From positions 62,001 to 126,000 of the forward strand of contig NZ_JAHKQB010000014.1 in the NCBI RefSeq assembly GCF_018860625.1: DNA of 64,000 nt, read 5' to 3'. The translations under genes were made by a program, and so were the position numbers. Shown one piece after another: positions 35,032 through 44,990 of this stretch (positions within the stretch are counted from its first letter, which is position 1; every line of letters begins with the position of its first letter). Origin of the DNA: Paracoccus sp. C2R09. GTDB lineage: Bacteria; Pseudomonadota; Alphaproteobacteria; Rhodobacterales; Rhodobacteraceae. The notes under the pieces were generated by a model that had not been told where the DNA came from, searched no databases, and worked only from the letters and a program-made list of their open reading frames with translations.

Positions 35032-36027
35032 ATGGATTTCAGCCTTTCGGACGAACACCGCATGCTGCAGGACAGCCTGCGCGGCATCCTGAACCGCCAT
35101 TCGGGCGACGACGCGCTGGCCCCCCTGCTGGAGGCTGGCGTCATCGAGGCCCTGCTGACCGAGGGCGAGGGCGGCTTCGACGGATCGGGTGCCGCCGTGG
35201 CCCTGGTCTTCGAAGAGCTGGGTCGCGCGGGCGCCGCGCTGCCGCTGATCGGCACCATGATCGGGCGCGCGGCGCTGGCGCAGGCGGGCATGCCCGAGGA
35301 CGCGGCCCGCGCGGCCTTTGCCGATGCCGAACCCGGCACGCGCGCCGATCGCGGCGTGGCCATCCGCGCGGACGCTGACCGCCTGACGGGCCGCAAGACG
35401 ATGGTGGCGGGGGCCGAGGATGCGACCCATCTGATCGTCACCACCGCCGACGGGCTGTGGCTGGTCGCCGCCCGCGCCGAGGGGCTGGCCGTCACGGCCT
35501 TTCCGATGATGGACGGACAGCGCGGCGCGGATCTGGAATTCGCGGAAACCCCCGCGCATCGCCTTGGCAGCCTGACGGATTTCGGCGCGGTGCTGTCCCG
35601 CGCCGCGCTGGCCCATGCCGCCCGCACCCTGGGCGAGATCGAGGCCGCCGTCGATCTGACGCTGGACTATCTGCGCACCCGCAAGCAGTTCGGCCGCGCG
35701 CTGTTCGATTTCCAGGCCTTGGCCCATCGCGCGGCCGAGCTGACGGTCGAACGCGAACAGGCGCGATCCGCCGTGGTGAACCTTGCCGCGCATCTGGACG
35801 CCGAACCGCATCTGCGCGACCGCCATGTCCAGGCCTGCAAGGTCACCGTGGGCCGCGTCGCCCGCCTGGTGGCCGAGGAAGCCGTGCAGCTGCATGGCGG
35901 CATCGGCATGACCGAGGAATACGCGCTGTCGGGCATGATCCGCCGCCTGATCGCGGGCGACACGGCGATGGGGGATGCGGATTACCACCTCGAACGCTTT
36001 GCCAATGGCGAGGGCGCATGGGCCTGA
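35032..36027 (+). CDS. acyl-CoA dehydrogenase, smaller subunit (PimD-like)
   Basis: A 331-residue, shortened acyl-CoA dehydrogenase homologue. The N-terminal helical domain is cut down (MDFSLSDEHRMLQDSLRGIL), the middle domain is poorly conserved, and the C-terminus keeps LDYLRTRKQFGRALFDFQAL and EEAVQLHGGIGMTEEYALSG. It starts 4 bases after the larger subunit. Short partners of this sort form heteromers in cholesterol and pimelate degradation; I infer the same here. The stop overlaps the thioesterase start. Confidence 0.87.
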   Translation: MDFSLSDEHRMLQDSLRGILNRHSGDDALAPLLEAGVIEALLTEGEGGFDGSGAAVALVFEELGRAGAALPLIGTMIGRAALAQAGMPEDAARAAFADAEPGTRADRGVAIRADADRLTGRKTMVAGAEDATHLIVTTADGLWLVAARAEGLAVTAFPMMDGQRGADLEFAETPAHRLGSLTDFGAVLSRAALAHAARTLGEIEAAVDLTLDYLRTRKQFGRALFDFQALAHRAAELTVEREQARSAVVNLAAHLDAEPHLRDRHVQACKVTVGRVARLVAEEAVQLHGGIGMTEEYALSGMIRRLIAGDTAMGDADYHLERFANGEGAWA

Positions 36028-36419
36028 TCCTGAACGAGACCGGGACGCAGCGGCTGATCGGCTATGTCGTCGATACCGGCGCGGGCGACGGCACCGCCGC
36101 CTGCCGGCTGGACCTGGACGACCGGCACCTGAACCGGCAGGGGATGCTGCACGGGGGATTGGCCGCCACGCTGCTGGACAGCGCGATGGGGGCCACGGGC
36201 AGCCTGACGGTCGATGCGTCCGGGCGCCATCCCTTCACCACGCTGTCGCTGACGGTGAACTATGTCGCGCCCGGTCGCCCCGGCACGGTCGAGGCGCGGG
36301 GCCGTGTCACCGGCGGCGGGCGCAGCACCCTGTTCATCGAGGGCGCGTTGCGGCATCAGGACGGAACGTTGATCGCCACCGCGACCGGCGTCTTTCGCAA
36401 GTCCCGACAGGAGCCCTGA
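36018..36419 (+). CDS. PaaI-family hotdog thioesterase
   Basis: A 133-residue hotdog-fold protein. NRQGMLHGGLAATLLDSAMG carries the catalytic region of PaaI-type thioesterases (the HGG loop and aspartate), and TTLSLTVNYVAPGRPGTVEA follows. It would release CoA from stalled or toxic acyl-CoAs. It starts 10 bases inside the preceding gene and overlaps the next by one base. Confidence 0.88.
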   Translation: MGLILNETGTQRLIGYVVDTGAGDGTAACRLDLDDRHLNRQGMLHGGLAATLLDSAMGATGSLTVDASGRHPFTTLSLTVNYVAPGRPGTVEARGRVTGGGRSTLFIEGALRHQDGTLIATATGVFRKSRQEP

Positions 36420-37231
36420 TGTCCACGCCCCTTACCAACGCCCATTGCGAGATCAGCGATCTGGGTGATCGCCTCGTGGTCGAGAACCGCAACGCCACCC
36501 GGCGCAACGCCCTGACCCCCGAATTCTACGAGGGGCTGCACCACGCGCTGCGTCTGGCGACCGAGAGCCCGCGCATCGGTGCGGTGATCCTGATGGGCGA
36601 GGGGGATTTCTTCTGCGCGGGGGGCGATCTGAATTCGCTGATCACCGCCCAGCATCTGTCCGACGAGGAACGCCGGGACCGCATCAACGCGCTGAACGCG
36701 CTGATCCGCGCGGTCGTGAACTGCCCTCGCCCGGTCATCGCCGTGGTCGAGGGTGGCGCCGCAGGGGCGGGGATGTCGCTGGCACTGGCCTGCGACATGG
36801 TGATCGCCGCGCGCGATGCGCAGTTCACGGCGGCCTATGTGAATGCGGGCCTCGTGCCCGATGGCGGGCTGACCGCCGCGATGGGGGCCGCGCTGCCGCC
36901 GCAGATCGCGGCGCAGATGGCGCTGACGGGCCTGCCCCTGGGGGCCGAGCGGATGCACGCGCTTGGCGTCGTGAACGAACTGACCGAACCGGGCGAGGCG
37001 ATCATGGCCGCCATGGCGCTGGCCGACCGCCTGACCTCCGGCCCGGCAAACGCGCAGGCCGCGATCAAGCGGCTGCTGACCGGCTGGCGCGAGGCCGCGT
37101 TCGAGGCCCAGCTGGCAGCCGAACGCGATGCCATGGCCCATGCCCTTGCCGCCCCCGAAGCCGCCGAAGGCATCGGCGCCTTCCTGGAAAAACGCCGACC
37201 CGACTTCCGAAGATTGCGCGAGGAAACATGA
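36419..37231 (+). CDS. enoyl-CoA hydratase/isomerase family protein
   Basis: A 270-residue crotonase-fold protein. The oxyanion segments GEGDFFCAGGDLNSL and VEGGAAGAGMSLALACD are clear. The glutamates of a classical hydratase are not both evident, so isomerase or other crotonase chemistry is possible. It is the second crotonase domain in the cluster besides the fusion enzyme. Stop overlaps the ligase start (ATGA). Confidence 0.88.
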   Translation: MSTPLTNAHCEISDLGDRLVVENRNATRRNALTPEFYEGLHHALRLATESPRIGAVILMGEGDFFCAGGDLNSLITAQHLSDEERRDRINALNALIRAVVNCPRPVIAVVEGGAAGAGMSLALACDMVIAARDAQFTAAYVNAGLVPDGGLTAAMGAALPPQIAAQMALTGLPLGAERMHALGVVNELTEPGEAIMAAMALADRLTSGPANAQAAIKRLLTGWREAAFEAQLAAERDAMAHALAAPEAAEGIGAFLEKRRPDFRRLREET

Positions 37232-38763
37232 CCGACGACGTCCGCATCCATCAGCTGTTCGATCGCGCCGCGAAGGCCCATCCCGACCGACCCGCCGTGA
37301 CGGACTGGACGGGCAGGACCCTGAGCTACGGCGCGCTGGACCAGCTGATCGTGCGGACGATCGCCGAACTGGCCGCGATGGGCCTGCGTCCCGGCGACAG
37401 GCTGCTGATCGTGTCCGAGAACGCGGCCTCGCTGCCGGCGCTGCTGCTGTCGGCCAGCCGGATGGATGCCGTGGCGGTTCCCGTCAACGCGCGCATGACC
37501 GCCCCCGAACTGGCGAAGATCGCGGATCATACCGAACCCCGATTGACCCTGTTCCTGTCCGATGTCAGCGATCCCGCACGCGATCACGCCATGGCCGCCG
37601 GGGCGCGGCCCGTCGAACTGGCGGGCGGTGCGCTGCATGTCGCGGGGCCGTTCGAGGTCGATCCGGAAGCGGTCGAACCGGATGCGCGGATGACGGCGGT
37701 GATCCTCTATACGACCGGGACCACCGGCATGCCCAAGGGCGTGATGCTGACCCATGGGAATCTCATCTTCGGGGGGCGGTCCTCGGCCAGGCTGCGGGGG
37801 ATCGTGCCGACCGACCGGATCTATGGCGTGTTGCCGATGACCCATGTCTTCGGGCTGACCTCGATGGCCTGTGCGGGGCTGTCGTCCGGGGCGCACCTGA
37901 CGCTGGTGCCGCGCTTTAATGCGGGGGCGGTGCTGGACGCGCTGCTGGACGGCGTGACCGTGCTGCCCGCCGTGCCGCAGATGCATGCCGCCATCATGGC
38001 CGAGGCCCGCCTGCGGGGACTGGAGCGTCTGGACGGTCCCCTGCGCTATGTCAGCAGCGGGGCCGCGCCGCTGGACCCCGACTGGAAACGCCGGGCCGAG
38101 GATTTCTACGGCATTGCGCTGCAGAACGGATACGGCATGACCGAGACGACGGCGGGCGTCACCATCACCGTTAACGAGAAGGGCGATCCCGACCCCTCGG
38201 CGGGCATCCCGCTGCCGGGCGCGCAGATCGCGATCGACGAATCCGTGGGCCGCGAACCCGGAACGGGCGAGGTGCTGACCCGCGGCCCGCATGTCATGCG
38301 CGGCTACTTCCGCAACGGACAGGCCACGGCGCAGGTGCTGTCGGCGGATGGCTGGATGCGGACGGGCGATCTGGGCCGGATGGACCCGCAGGGCCGGCTG
38401 CATATCGTCGGGCGCTGCAAGGAGCTGATCATCCGCGGCGGTTTCAACGTCTATCCCCCCGAGGTCGAGGCCGCGTTGAACGATCACCCGGCCGTGCTGC
38501 AGGCGGCGGTGATCGGGCGCAGGCGCGATGGCGGGGACGAGGATATCCTAGCCTTCTGCCAGCTGTCGGGTGCGTCCCCCGTCACCGAGGCCCAACTGGC
38601 CGAACATGCCGCGGCCCGGCTGTCGCCCTACAAGCGGCCCAGCCGCATCCTGATCTGCGGCCCGCTTCCGGCAGCCGCGACCGGCAAGATCCTGAAGCAT
38701 CGCCTGATCGAACATTTCGCCGATCTTCTGGCCACCCCCGAGGATGCGGCGACAGGGGGCTGA
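37228..38763 (+). CDS. AMP-dependent acyl-CoA ligase of the beta-oxidation cluster
   Basis: A 511-residue ANL-family ligase. ATP loop YTTGTTGMPKGVMLTHGN, then YGMTETTAGVT, GWMRTGDLGRMD and the lysine-bearing SPYKRPSRI and ATGKILKHRL motifs are intact. It should activate the imported acid to its CoA thioester. It is the last gene of the operon starting at dctP; the next gene is convergent. PimA-like by position. Confidence 0.93.
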   Translation: MTDDVRIHQLFDRAAKAHPDRPAVTDWTGRTLSYGALDQLIVRTIAELAAMGLRPGDRLLIVSENAASLPALLLSASRMDAVAVPVNARMTAPELAKIADHTEPRLTLFLSDVSDPARDHAMAAGARPVELAGGALHVAGPFEVDPEAVEPDARMTAVILYTTGTTGMPKGVMLTHGNLIFGGRSSARLRGIVPTDRIYGVLPMTHVFGLTSMACAGLSSGAHLTLVPRFNAGAVLDALLDGVTVLPAVPQMHAAIMAEARLRGLERLDGPLRYVSSGAAPLDPDWKRRAEDFYGIALQNGYGMTETTAGVTITVNEKGDPDPSAGIPLPGAQIAIDESVGREPGTGEVLTRGPHVMRGYFRNGQATAQVLSADGWMRTGDLGRMDPQGRLHIVGRCKELIIRGGFNVYPPEVEAALNDHPAVLQAAVIGRRRDGGDEDILAFCQLSGASPVTEAQLAEHAAARLSPYKRPSRILICGPLPAAATGKILKHRLIEHFADLLATPEDAATGG

Positions 38764-38784
38764 CCCTTGAACGGCATGCGGGCG

Positions 38785-39513
38785 TCAGTCGTCGAAGACC
38801 AGCCGATGCCCCGGGGGATAGAACTGCCGCGCGAAGGAGACGGCCACCCCGTCCACCAGGCTCGTGCGCTCGATCGTCAAGAGCGGCGTGCCGTCATCGA
38901 CGCCCAGATTGACCGCACAGGTGCCGCTGGCGCCCTCGGTCAGGATCGCGAAGCGGGTCTGGGTGACGGCGCGGCTGCGGTTCAGCCAGTCATGCGGCGC
39001 CTCCATGCGGAAATGCGTGCATTCGGGCAGCTCCAGAAGCTCGGGGTGCAGCCAGACAGCCTCGCAGCAATGGGGCTGACCGTCGGCCAGGTGCCGGGAC
39101 TGGATCATCATCAGTTCCTCGGGCATGCCCTTGCACAGCGCCGCCGCCGCGCGCGCCGTGGGTGCGCGGCGTTCGCAGCCCGTCAGCTCATACGCATAGG
39201 TCGCCTGCATGGCCTCGATCTCGTCGCGGATCACCGGCAGCCGCATGGTCATGCGCCGCATCGGCGTGGCGGCGACCCGCGTGCCGACCTTGCGCCGCCT
39301 CTGGACGATGCCGCTTCCGGCCAGTTCGCGCAGCGCCCGGTTCACCGTCGCGCGCGCGCATCCCATCTGCTGGGCAAGTTCCTGTTCGGTCGGGATCAGG
39401 TCGCCGGGTGCCCATTCGCCCGATTGGATGCGTTCAAGGACATGTTCCCTGATCGATTGCCAGCTGTGCACGCGTGCCCTGGTCCGTATCCCGCCTTCGT
39501 TTCCGACAGTCAC
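38785..39513 (-). CDS. GntR/HutC-family transcriptional regulator
   Basis: A 242-residue repressor-type protein. The N-terminal winged helix has IREHVLERIQSGEWAPGDLI and ARATVNRALRELAGSGIVQR; the C-terminal UbiC-like effector domain contains CEAVWLHPELL and LVDGVAVSFARQFYPPGHRL. It resembles HutC, the histidine-utilisation repressor, but no hut gene is in the window. It is divergent from the MFS/GT90 pair and convergent with the beta-oxidation operon; either could be its target. A 12-bp palindrome lies 37 bases upstream. Confidence 0.88.
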   Translation of the reverse strand: MTVGNEGGIRTRARVHSWQSIREHVLERIQSGEWAPGDLIPTEQELAQQMGCARATVNRALRELAGSGIVQRRRKVGTRVAATPMRRMTMRLPVIRDEIEAMQATYAYELTGCERRAPTARAAAALCKGMPEELMMIQSRHLADGQPHCCEAVWLHPELLELPECTHFRMEAPHDWLNRSRAVTQTRFAILTEGASGTCAVNLGVDDGTPLLTIERTSLVDGVAVSFARQFYPPGHRLVFDD

Positions 39514-39549
39514 CCGCCCTCACCTCCGATATGTTGGTTACAGTTACGG

Positions 39550-39561
39550 AAGGTTAACCTT
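39550..39561. promoter_or_regulatory. 12-bp palindrome between gntR and the MFS gene
   Basis: AAGGTTAACCTT is a perfect palindrome containing GGTTAACC, which fits the GT-(N)-AC operator pattern of HutC-subfamily GntR proteins. Two GTTAC half-sites precede it at 39537 and 39543. It is well placed to control both divergent genes. Confidence 0.5.
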
Positions 39562-39666
39562 TTATGGCACCTGTCGGAATGGACAATTTAGTTCATTTTA
39601 TGCCCTTTTCCTTTACTTTCCAATGTCATAAATTCACGAAGTGCAAAAAACAGGCAAGGGCGGGGC

Positions 39667-40872
39667 GTGTCCATCAACCTGACGACGAATCCTGATCGGG
39701 ATGTTTCGCGCGGAATCGCCACCTCCTGGGGGGTGCTGGGGGCGATCAGCCTCTGCCATATGCTGAACGACGTGATGCAGTCGCTGCTGTCGGCGATCTA
39801 TCCGCTGCTGCGGGCCGAATTCGCGCTCAGCTATGCCCAGATCGGGGTGATGACCTTTGCCTTTCAGGTGACCGCATCGTTGCTGCAGCCGGTGATCGGC
39901 ATGGCGACGGACCGTCATCCGCAACCGCGTTCGCTGCCCTTCGGGATGATCTCGACCATGGGCGGGGTGCTGATGCTGGCCCTGGCGCAGGGTTACGGGA
40001 TGCTGCTGGCCGGGGCGATGATGATCGGTGTCGGATCGGCGGTGTTCCATCCCGAAAGCTCGCGCGTGGCGCGGATCGCATCGGGGGGGCGTTTCGGGAC
40101 GGCGCAATCGCTGTTCCAGTTGGGCGGCAATTTCGGCCAGTCCATGGGACCGCTGCTGGCGGCCTTCATCGTGGTGCCGCTGGGGCGGCCGGCGGTGGCC
40201 TGGTTCGCCGTGGCCGCCGCGGCGGGGGTGGCGATCCTGTGGCGCATCGGCAGCTGGGCCGAGACGCGCCGCCGCGCGGCCAGGGTCGCACCCGACCGCA
40301 GCCTGCCATTGCCGCGCGCGACGATCATCCGCGCCATCGCGGTGCTGGCGGCGCTGACCTTCACCAAGAACATCTATACCGCCTCGATGGCCAGCTACTT
40401 CACCTTCTTCACGATCGAGAAATTCGGGCTGGAGGCGCAGGGCGCGCAGATCATGCTGTTCCTGTTCATGCTGGGAATGGCGGGGGGCGTGATGCTGGGC
40501 GGCGTGATCGGCGACCGGGTCGGGCCGCTGCGGGTCATCTGGTTCTCGATCCTGGGGGTGCTGCCGCTGACGGTTGCCCTGCCGCATGCGGGACTGGTGC
40601 CGACCGGCGCGCTGGCCTTTGCCATCGGGCTGATCCTTGCATCGGCCTTTCCGGCCATCGTGGTCTTCGCGCAGGAACTGGTGCCGGGACGCACCGGGAT
40701 GATCGCGGGGCTGTTCTTCGGCTTTGCCTTCGGCATGGGCGGGATCGCCGCGGCGGGGCTGGGGCTGGTGGCCGACCGGCAGGGCATCGCCTGGGTCTTC
40801 GGGCTGTGCTCGTGGTTGCCGGCGATGGGGGTGCTTGCGATCCTGCTGCCGCGACGGCCGATGGCTGCCTGA
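39667..40872 (+). CDS. MFS exporter, fosmidomycin-resistance (Fsr) type
   Basis: A 401-residue major facilitator with about twelve membrane helices. HMLNDVMQSLLSAIYPLLRA and GVGSAVFHPESSRVARIASG are the marks of the Fsr subfamily, known in E. coli for drug efflux. It starts at GTG 39667, preceded by AAGGGCGGGG; the first ATG downstream lies inside the conserved N-terminus. Natural substrate unknown. One base separates its stop from the possible TTG start of the next gene. Confidence 0.9.
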   Translation: MSINLTTNPDRDVSRGIATSWGVLGAISLCHMLNDVMQSLLSAIYPLLRAEFALSYAQIGVMTFAFQVTASLLQPVIGMATDRHPQPRSLPFGMISTMGGVLMLALAQGYGMLLAGAMMIGVGSAVFHPESSRVARIASGGRFGTAQSLFQLGGNFGQSMGPLLAAFIVVPLGRPAVAWFAVAAAAGVAILWRIGSWAETRRRAARVAPDRSLPLPRATIIRAIAVLAALTFTKNIYTASMASYFTFFTIEKFGLEAQGAQIMLFLFMLGMAGGVMLGGVIGDRVGPLRVIWFSILGVLPLTVALPHAGLVPTGALAFAIGLILASAFPAIVVFAQELVPGRTGMIAGLFFGFAFGMGGIAAAGLGLVADRQGIAWVFGLCSWLPAMGVLAILLPRRPMAA

Positions 40873-40873
40873 C

Positions 40874-42559
40874 TTGTCGGACCCGGTCGTGATCCATATC
40901 GGCCCCGAAGGGCCCATCGGATACGCCATCCTGCGGATGTTCCGCGCCAGCGGGCATCCCGCGCTGCTGCATCGCGACGGCGAACTGGCCGAGAGCATCT
41001 GCCACGCGAAGGCCCGCGATGACCTGCCCCTGACCGAGTGGCCGGATACGCGCTTCTTCACCGGGCTGTATCGCCACGCGCCCATCTGGCGCCCCCCGCT
41101 GGAGGCATGGCGAGAGGTCGAGTTCCTGCGCCGCAAGCTGCCGCATGCGCATTTCGTGCTGCCCGAACCCGATCCGCGCTGGTCGCTGTGGCGGATCGGG
41201 CGTCCCGATGCACGGGCCTGCTGGCGTCATCACACGGGCCTGCCCGATGCCGCGCTTCCGGGGCTGTGGGATGAACAGATCGAGACGCATCTGGCGAACC
41301 TGTCCCAGATGTTCGGCGACGACCCGCGGCTGATCCGCTTCGATCCCCGGATCACGGGGCCGGCCGATCTGGCCGCGCGGTTGAACGATATCCTGCCCAT
41401 GGCCGCGCCGCCCTTCGATACCTGGCCGCCCGCACCAGGGCCGAAGGTTGATGCGGCCGCATTGATGCGGCACCCCGAACCGCCGGTGGCCGCATCGGAC
41501 TGGGCCCGCGATGTCGCGGCCTTCTGTCTTCGCGGCATCGACAATGGGGCGGATGGCGGTCTTGCCGGATTGTCCCGGCATGCCTGCCACTGGGATGGCG
41601 GATCAATCGTCGCCACCCCCGAGGGGGGTGCCCGCCGGATCGCCGTCGCGCCGGACGAAGGACTGGCCGTCGCCCGCACGGGCCGTCATTTCAAGCTGCT
41701 CAGGGCCGAGGGGGTGGTGAACGACATCCTGCGGCTGGATCGCCGCGATCCCGTCTGGATCGACATGGAGGATTCGCGCTGGTTCGGCAGCCCGCAGGGC
41801 GATCCGCTGGATCGGCCGGTCCTGTGCCACAACCGCCGCGCGGGGGCGGTGAACGCGGTGCTGTGGCCCTTGCCCGACCAGCACGCGATCGGGTTGCCGG
41901 GCTTCGACCCCGATGCCCCGCCCGACGACATCCCGTTCGAACAGAAGGAGGATCGCCTCGTCTGGCGGGGGATGATCTCGGGGTCCGAGATGACCGGCGG
42001 CGTGCGGCCCGGGGCCGCGGCGCATGTGCTTCTGTCGCAGCTGGCCGATCCCGCGCTGCGGGACGAGGCCTGGTCGCGGCTGCGGAACACGAACCGGCTG
42101 GCCTTCATCCGCCGCTTCATCGACGATCCCGATTTCGACATCGGGGTCGTGCTGGCCTGGGGGTTCCGCGAATTCGCAAGGGACCCGCTGCTGCGCCCGT
42201 TCCTGCGCCCCCGGATGGATCGCACCGATTTCCGCAGGTTCCGCTATCAGTTGTGCATGACGGGCTATGACCACGGGTCGAACTTCATCCAGGCGGTGGA
42301 CGGCAATTCGGTCCTGCTGGCCGAGGATGACGGCTGGGAGGTGTTCTATTCCGGTCGTTTCCGCGCTTGGGAACATTTCATCCCCGTCGCCCGTCACCTG
42401 ACCGACATTCGCGCCAAGCTGGACTGGGCACGGGCCCATCCGGCCGAATGCCGCGCCATGTCGCAGGCCGCCCGCGCCGAGGCCCGCAACCTGCGCGACC
42501 CCGAGGCCCGGCGGGACCTGATGCGTCTGATCCTCGACGGGATCGCGGCGGCAGGCTAA
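40874..42559 (+). CDS. two-part protein: sulfotransferase-like N-terminus plus GT90 (CAP10) glycosyltransferase
   Basis: A protein of about 560 residues. The C-terminal third matches the CAP10/GT90 family: [20 protein letters not shown], then [19 protein letters not shown]. The N-terminal 200 residues, with [16 protein letters not shown] and [20 protein letters not shown], look like a degenerate sulfotransferase-type domain; the P-loop serine/threonine is not obvious. GT90 enzymes add xylose or glucose-like sugars to glycans or proteins. The start is unsure: TTG 40874 (one base after the MFS stop) or GTG 40889, neither with a strong ribosome-binding site. Confidence 0.72.
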   Translation: MSDPVVIHIGPEGPIGYAILRMFRASGHPALLHRDGELAESICHAKARDDLPLTEWPDTRFFTGLYRHAPIWRPPLEAWREVEFLRRKLPHAHFVLPEPDPRWSLWRIGRPDARACWRHHTGLPDAALPGLWDEQIETHLANLSQMFGDDPRLIRFDPRITGPADLAARLNDILPMAAPPFDTWPPAPGPKVDAAALMRHPEPPVAASDWARDVAAFCLRGIDNGADGGLAGLSRHACHWDGGSIVATPEGGARRIAVAPDEGLAVARTGRHFKLLRAEGVVNDILRLDRRDPVWIDMEDSRWFGSPQGDPLDRPVLCHNRRAGAVNAVLWPLPDQHAIGLPGFDPDAPPDDIPFEQKEDRLVWRGMISGSEMTGGVRPGAAAHVLLSQLADPALRDEAWSRLRNTNRLAFIRRFIDDPDFDIGVVLAWGFREFARDPLLRPFLRPRMDRTDFRRFRYQLCMTGYDHGSNFIQAVDGNSVLLAEDDGWEVFYSGRFRAWEHFIPVARHLTDIRAKLDWARAHPAECRAMSQAARAEARNLRDPEARRDLMRLILDGIAAAG

Positions 42560-42568
42560 GGCAGGGGC

Positions 42569-43048
42569 ATGGACACCATTCGCATCGCGCCCCTGACCCC
42601 CGAGGCCTTCGCCCCCTTCGGCGAGGTGCTGGCCCCGAAACCCGCCCCCGACCGCATGATCAATCGCGGCCGCTGCGAACGCCATCACGCGCTGGCCACC
42701 GTTCAGCGCATGGGGGGCGAGGCGATCATCTCGATCTTCCGGTCGGACCCGGTCGCCCTGCCTTACGAATGCGATCTTCTGGAACGCCATCCCCTGGGCA
42801 GTCAGGCCTTCATGCCGATGGGACCGGATGCCTGGCTGTCGGTTGTGGCGCCCGACATGGACGGCGTGCCGGGGCAGCCGCTGGCGTTTCTGGTCCCGCC
42901 GGGCGTGGGCGTGAACCTGCATGCAGGCGTGTGGCACGGGGTGCTGACGCCCTTGGACCGCGCGGCCGATTTCCTGGTCGTGGACCGCGAAGGCGACGGC
43001 ACGAACCTGCAGGAAGTCGCCATTCCGCCCGTCAGGATCACGCGATGA
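42569..43048 (+). CDS. allA: ureidoglycolate lyase (AllA family)
   Basis: A 159-residue cupin-like enzyme that splits ureidoglycolate into glyoxylate and urea. [16 protein letters not shown] at the start, [20 protein letters not shown] with GSQAFMPMG, and [16 protein letters not shown] are diagnostic. No other purine or allantoin gene is near, so it is an orphan here. Its stop overlaps the rnhB ATG (ATGA). Confidence 0.9.
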   Translation: MDTIRIAPLTPEAFAPFGEVLAPKPAPDRMINRGRCERHHALATVQRMGGEAIISIFRSDPVALPYECDLLERHPLGSQAFMPMGPDAWLSVVAPDMDGVPGQPLAFLVPPGVGVNLHAGVWHGVLTPLDRAADFLVVDREGDGTNLQEVAIPPVRITR

Positions 43049-43677
43049 ACGGGCCGGACCTGTCCTTCGAACTGGCCGCCAGGGCGCGCGGGGCGATGCG
43101 GGTCGCGGGCGTGGACGAGGTGGGGCGCGGCCCGCTGGCCGGTCCGGTGACCGCCGCCGCCGTCATCCTGCCCGATATCGACCTGCCCGCGGGCCTGAAC
43201 GACAGCAAGAAGCTGTCCGCGAAGCGGCGGCAGGCGCTGGACGAATGGGTGCGCGCGAATTGCGACTGGGCGGTCGTCCATGTCGGCGTCGAGGAAATCG
43301 ACCGCCTGAACATCCTGCGCGCCAGCCAGCTTGCGATGGTGCGTGCCGTCGCCGCGCTGAAGCAGCGCCCCTGCCATGCGCTGATCGACGGCAACCTGAT
43401 CCCCGAAGGCCTGGATTGCCCGGCCGAGGCCGTGGTCAAGGGCGACGCCCGCAGCCTGTCGATCGCCGCCGCCTCCATCCTTGCCAAGGTCGAACGCGAC
43501 CGCCTGATGGTGGATTTGGCGCAACAGCATCCCGGCTATGGCTGGGAGGGGAACGCAGGATACCCGACCGCCGCCCATCGCGAGGCGTTGGAACGGCTGG
43601 GGGTGACACCACATCATCGGCGTTCCTTCGGTCCCGTCCACAAGATGTTGTGTAAACAGCCCTTGACAAGCGATTGA
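43045..43677 (+). CDS. rnhB: ribonuclease HII
   Basis: A 210-residue enzyme removing RNA from RNA-DNA hybrids. The catalytic acidic residues D24 and E25 are in [25 protein letters not shown] and [17 protein letters not shown] supply the remaining active-site region. ATG 43045 is four bases inside allA. It precedes ccrM, an arrangement common in alphaproteobacteria. Confidence 0.96.
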   Translation: MNGPDLSFELAARARGAMRVAGVDEVGRGPLAGPVTAAAVILPDIDLPAGLNDSKKLSAKRRQALDEWVRANCDWAVVHVGVEEIDRLNILRASQLAMVRAVAALKQRPCHALIDGNLIPEGLDCPAEAVVKGDARSLSIAAASILAKVERDRLMVDLAQQHPGYGWEGNAGYPTAAHREALERLGVTPHHRRSFGPVHKMLCKQPLTSD

Positions 43678-43690
43678 TCCAAAAAACGAA

Positions 43691-44897
<1,207 letters not shown>

Positions 44898-44953
44898 ATT
44901 CCGCCCTGCTTCACCCGAACCGGCAGGCCGCATGGCCGCCGAAGGGCACCTTG

Positions 44954-44986
44954 CCCCGCCATGTCCGCATGGCGGGGTTCTTTCTT
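44954..44986 (+). terminator. terminator after ccrM
   Basis: A perfect 10-bp stem (CCCCGCCATG and CATGGCGGGG) with a 4-base loop TCCG, then TTCTTTCTT. It lies between ccrM and the convergent AlkB-like gene. Confidence 0.88.
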
Positions 44987-44990
44987 GGCG

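Noticed and set aside
38785..39513. HutC, histidine-utilisation repressor
   Set aside because: The family resemblance is real but there are no hut genes in the window, so the specific name is not supported.
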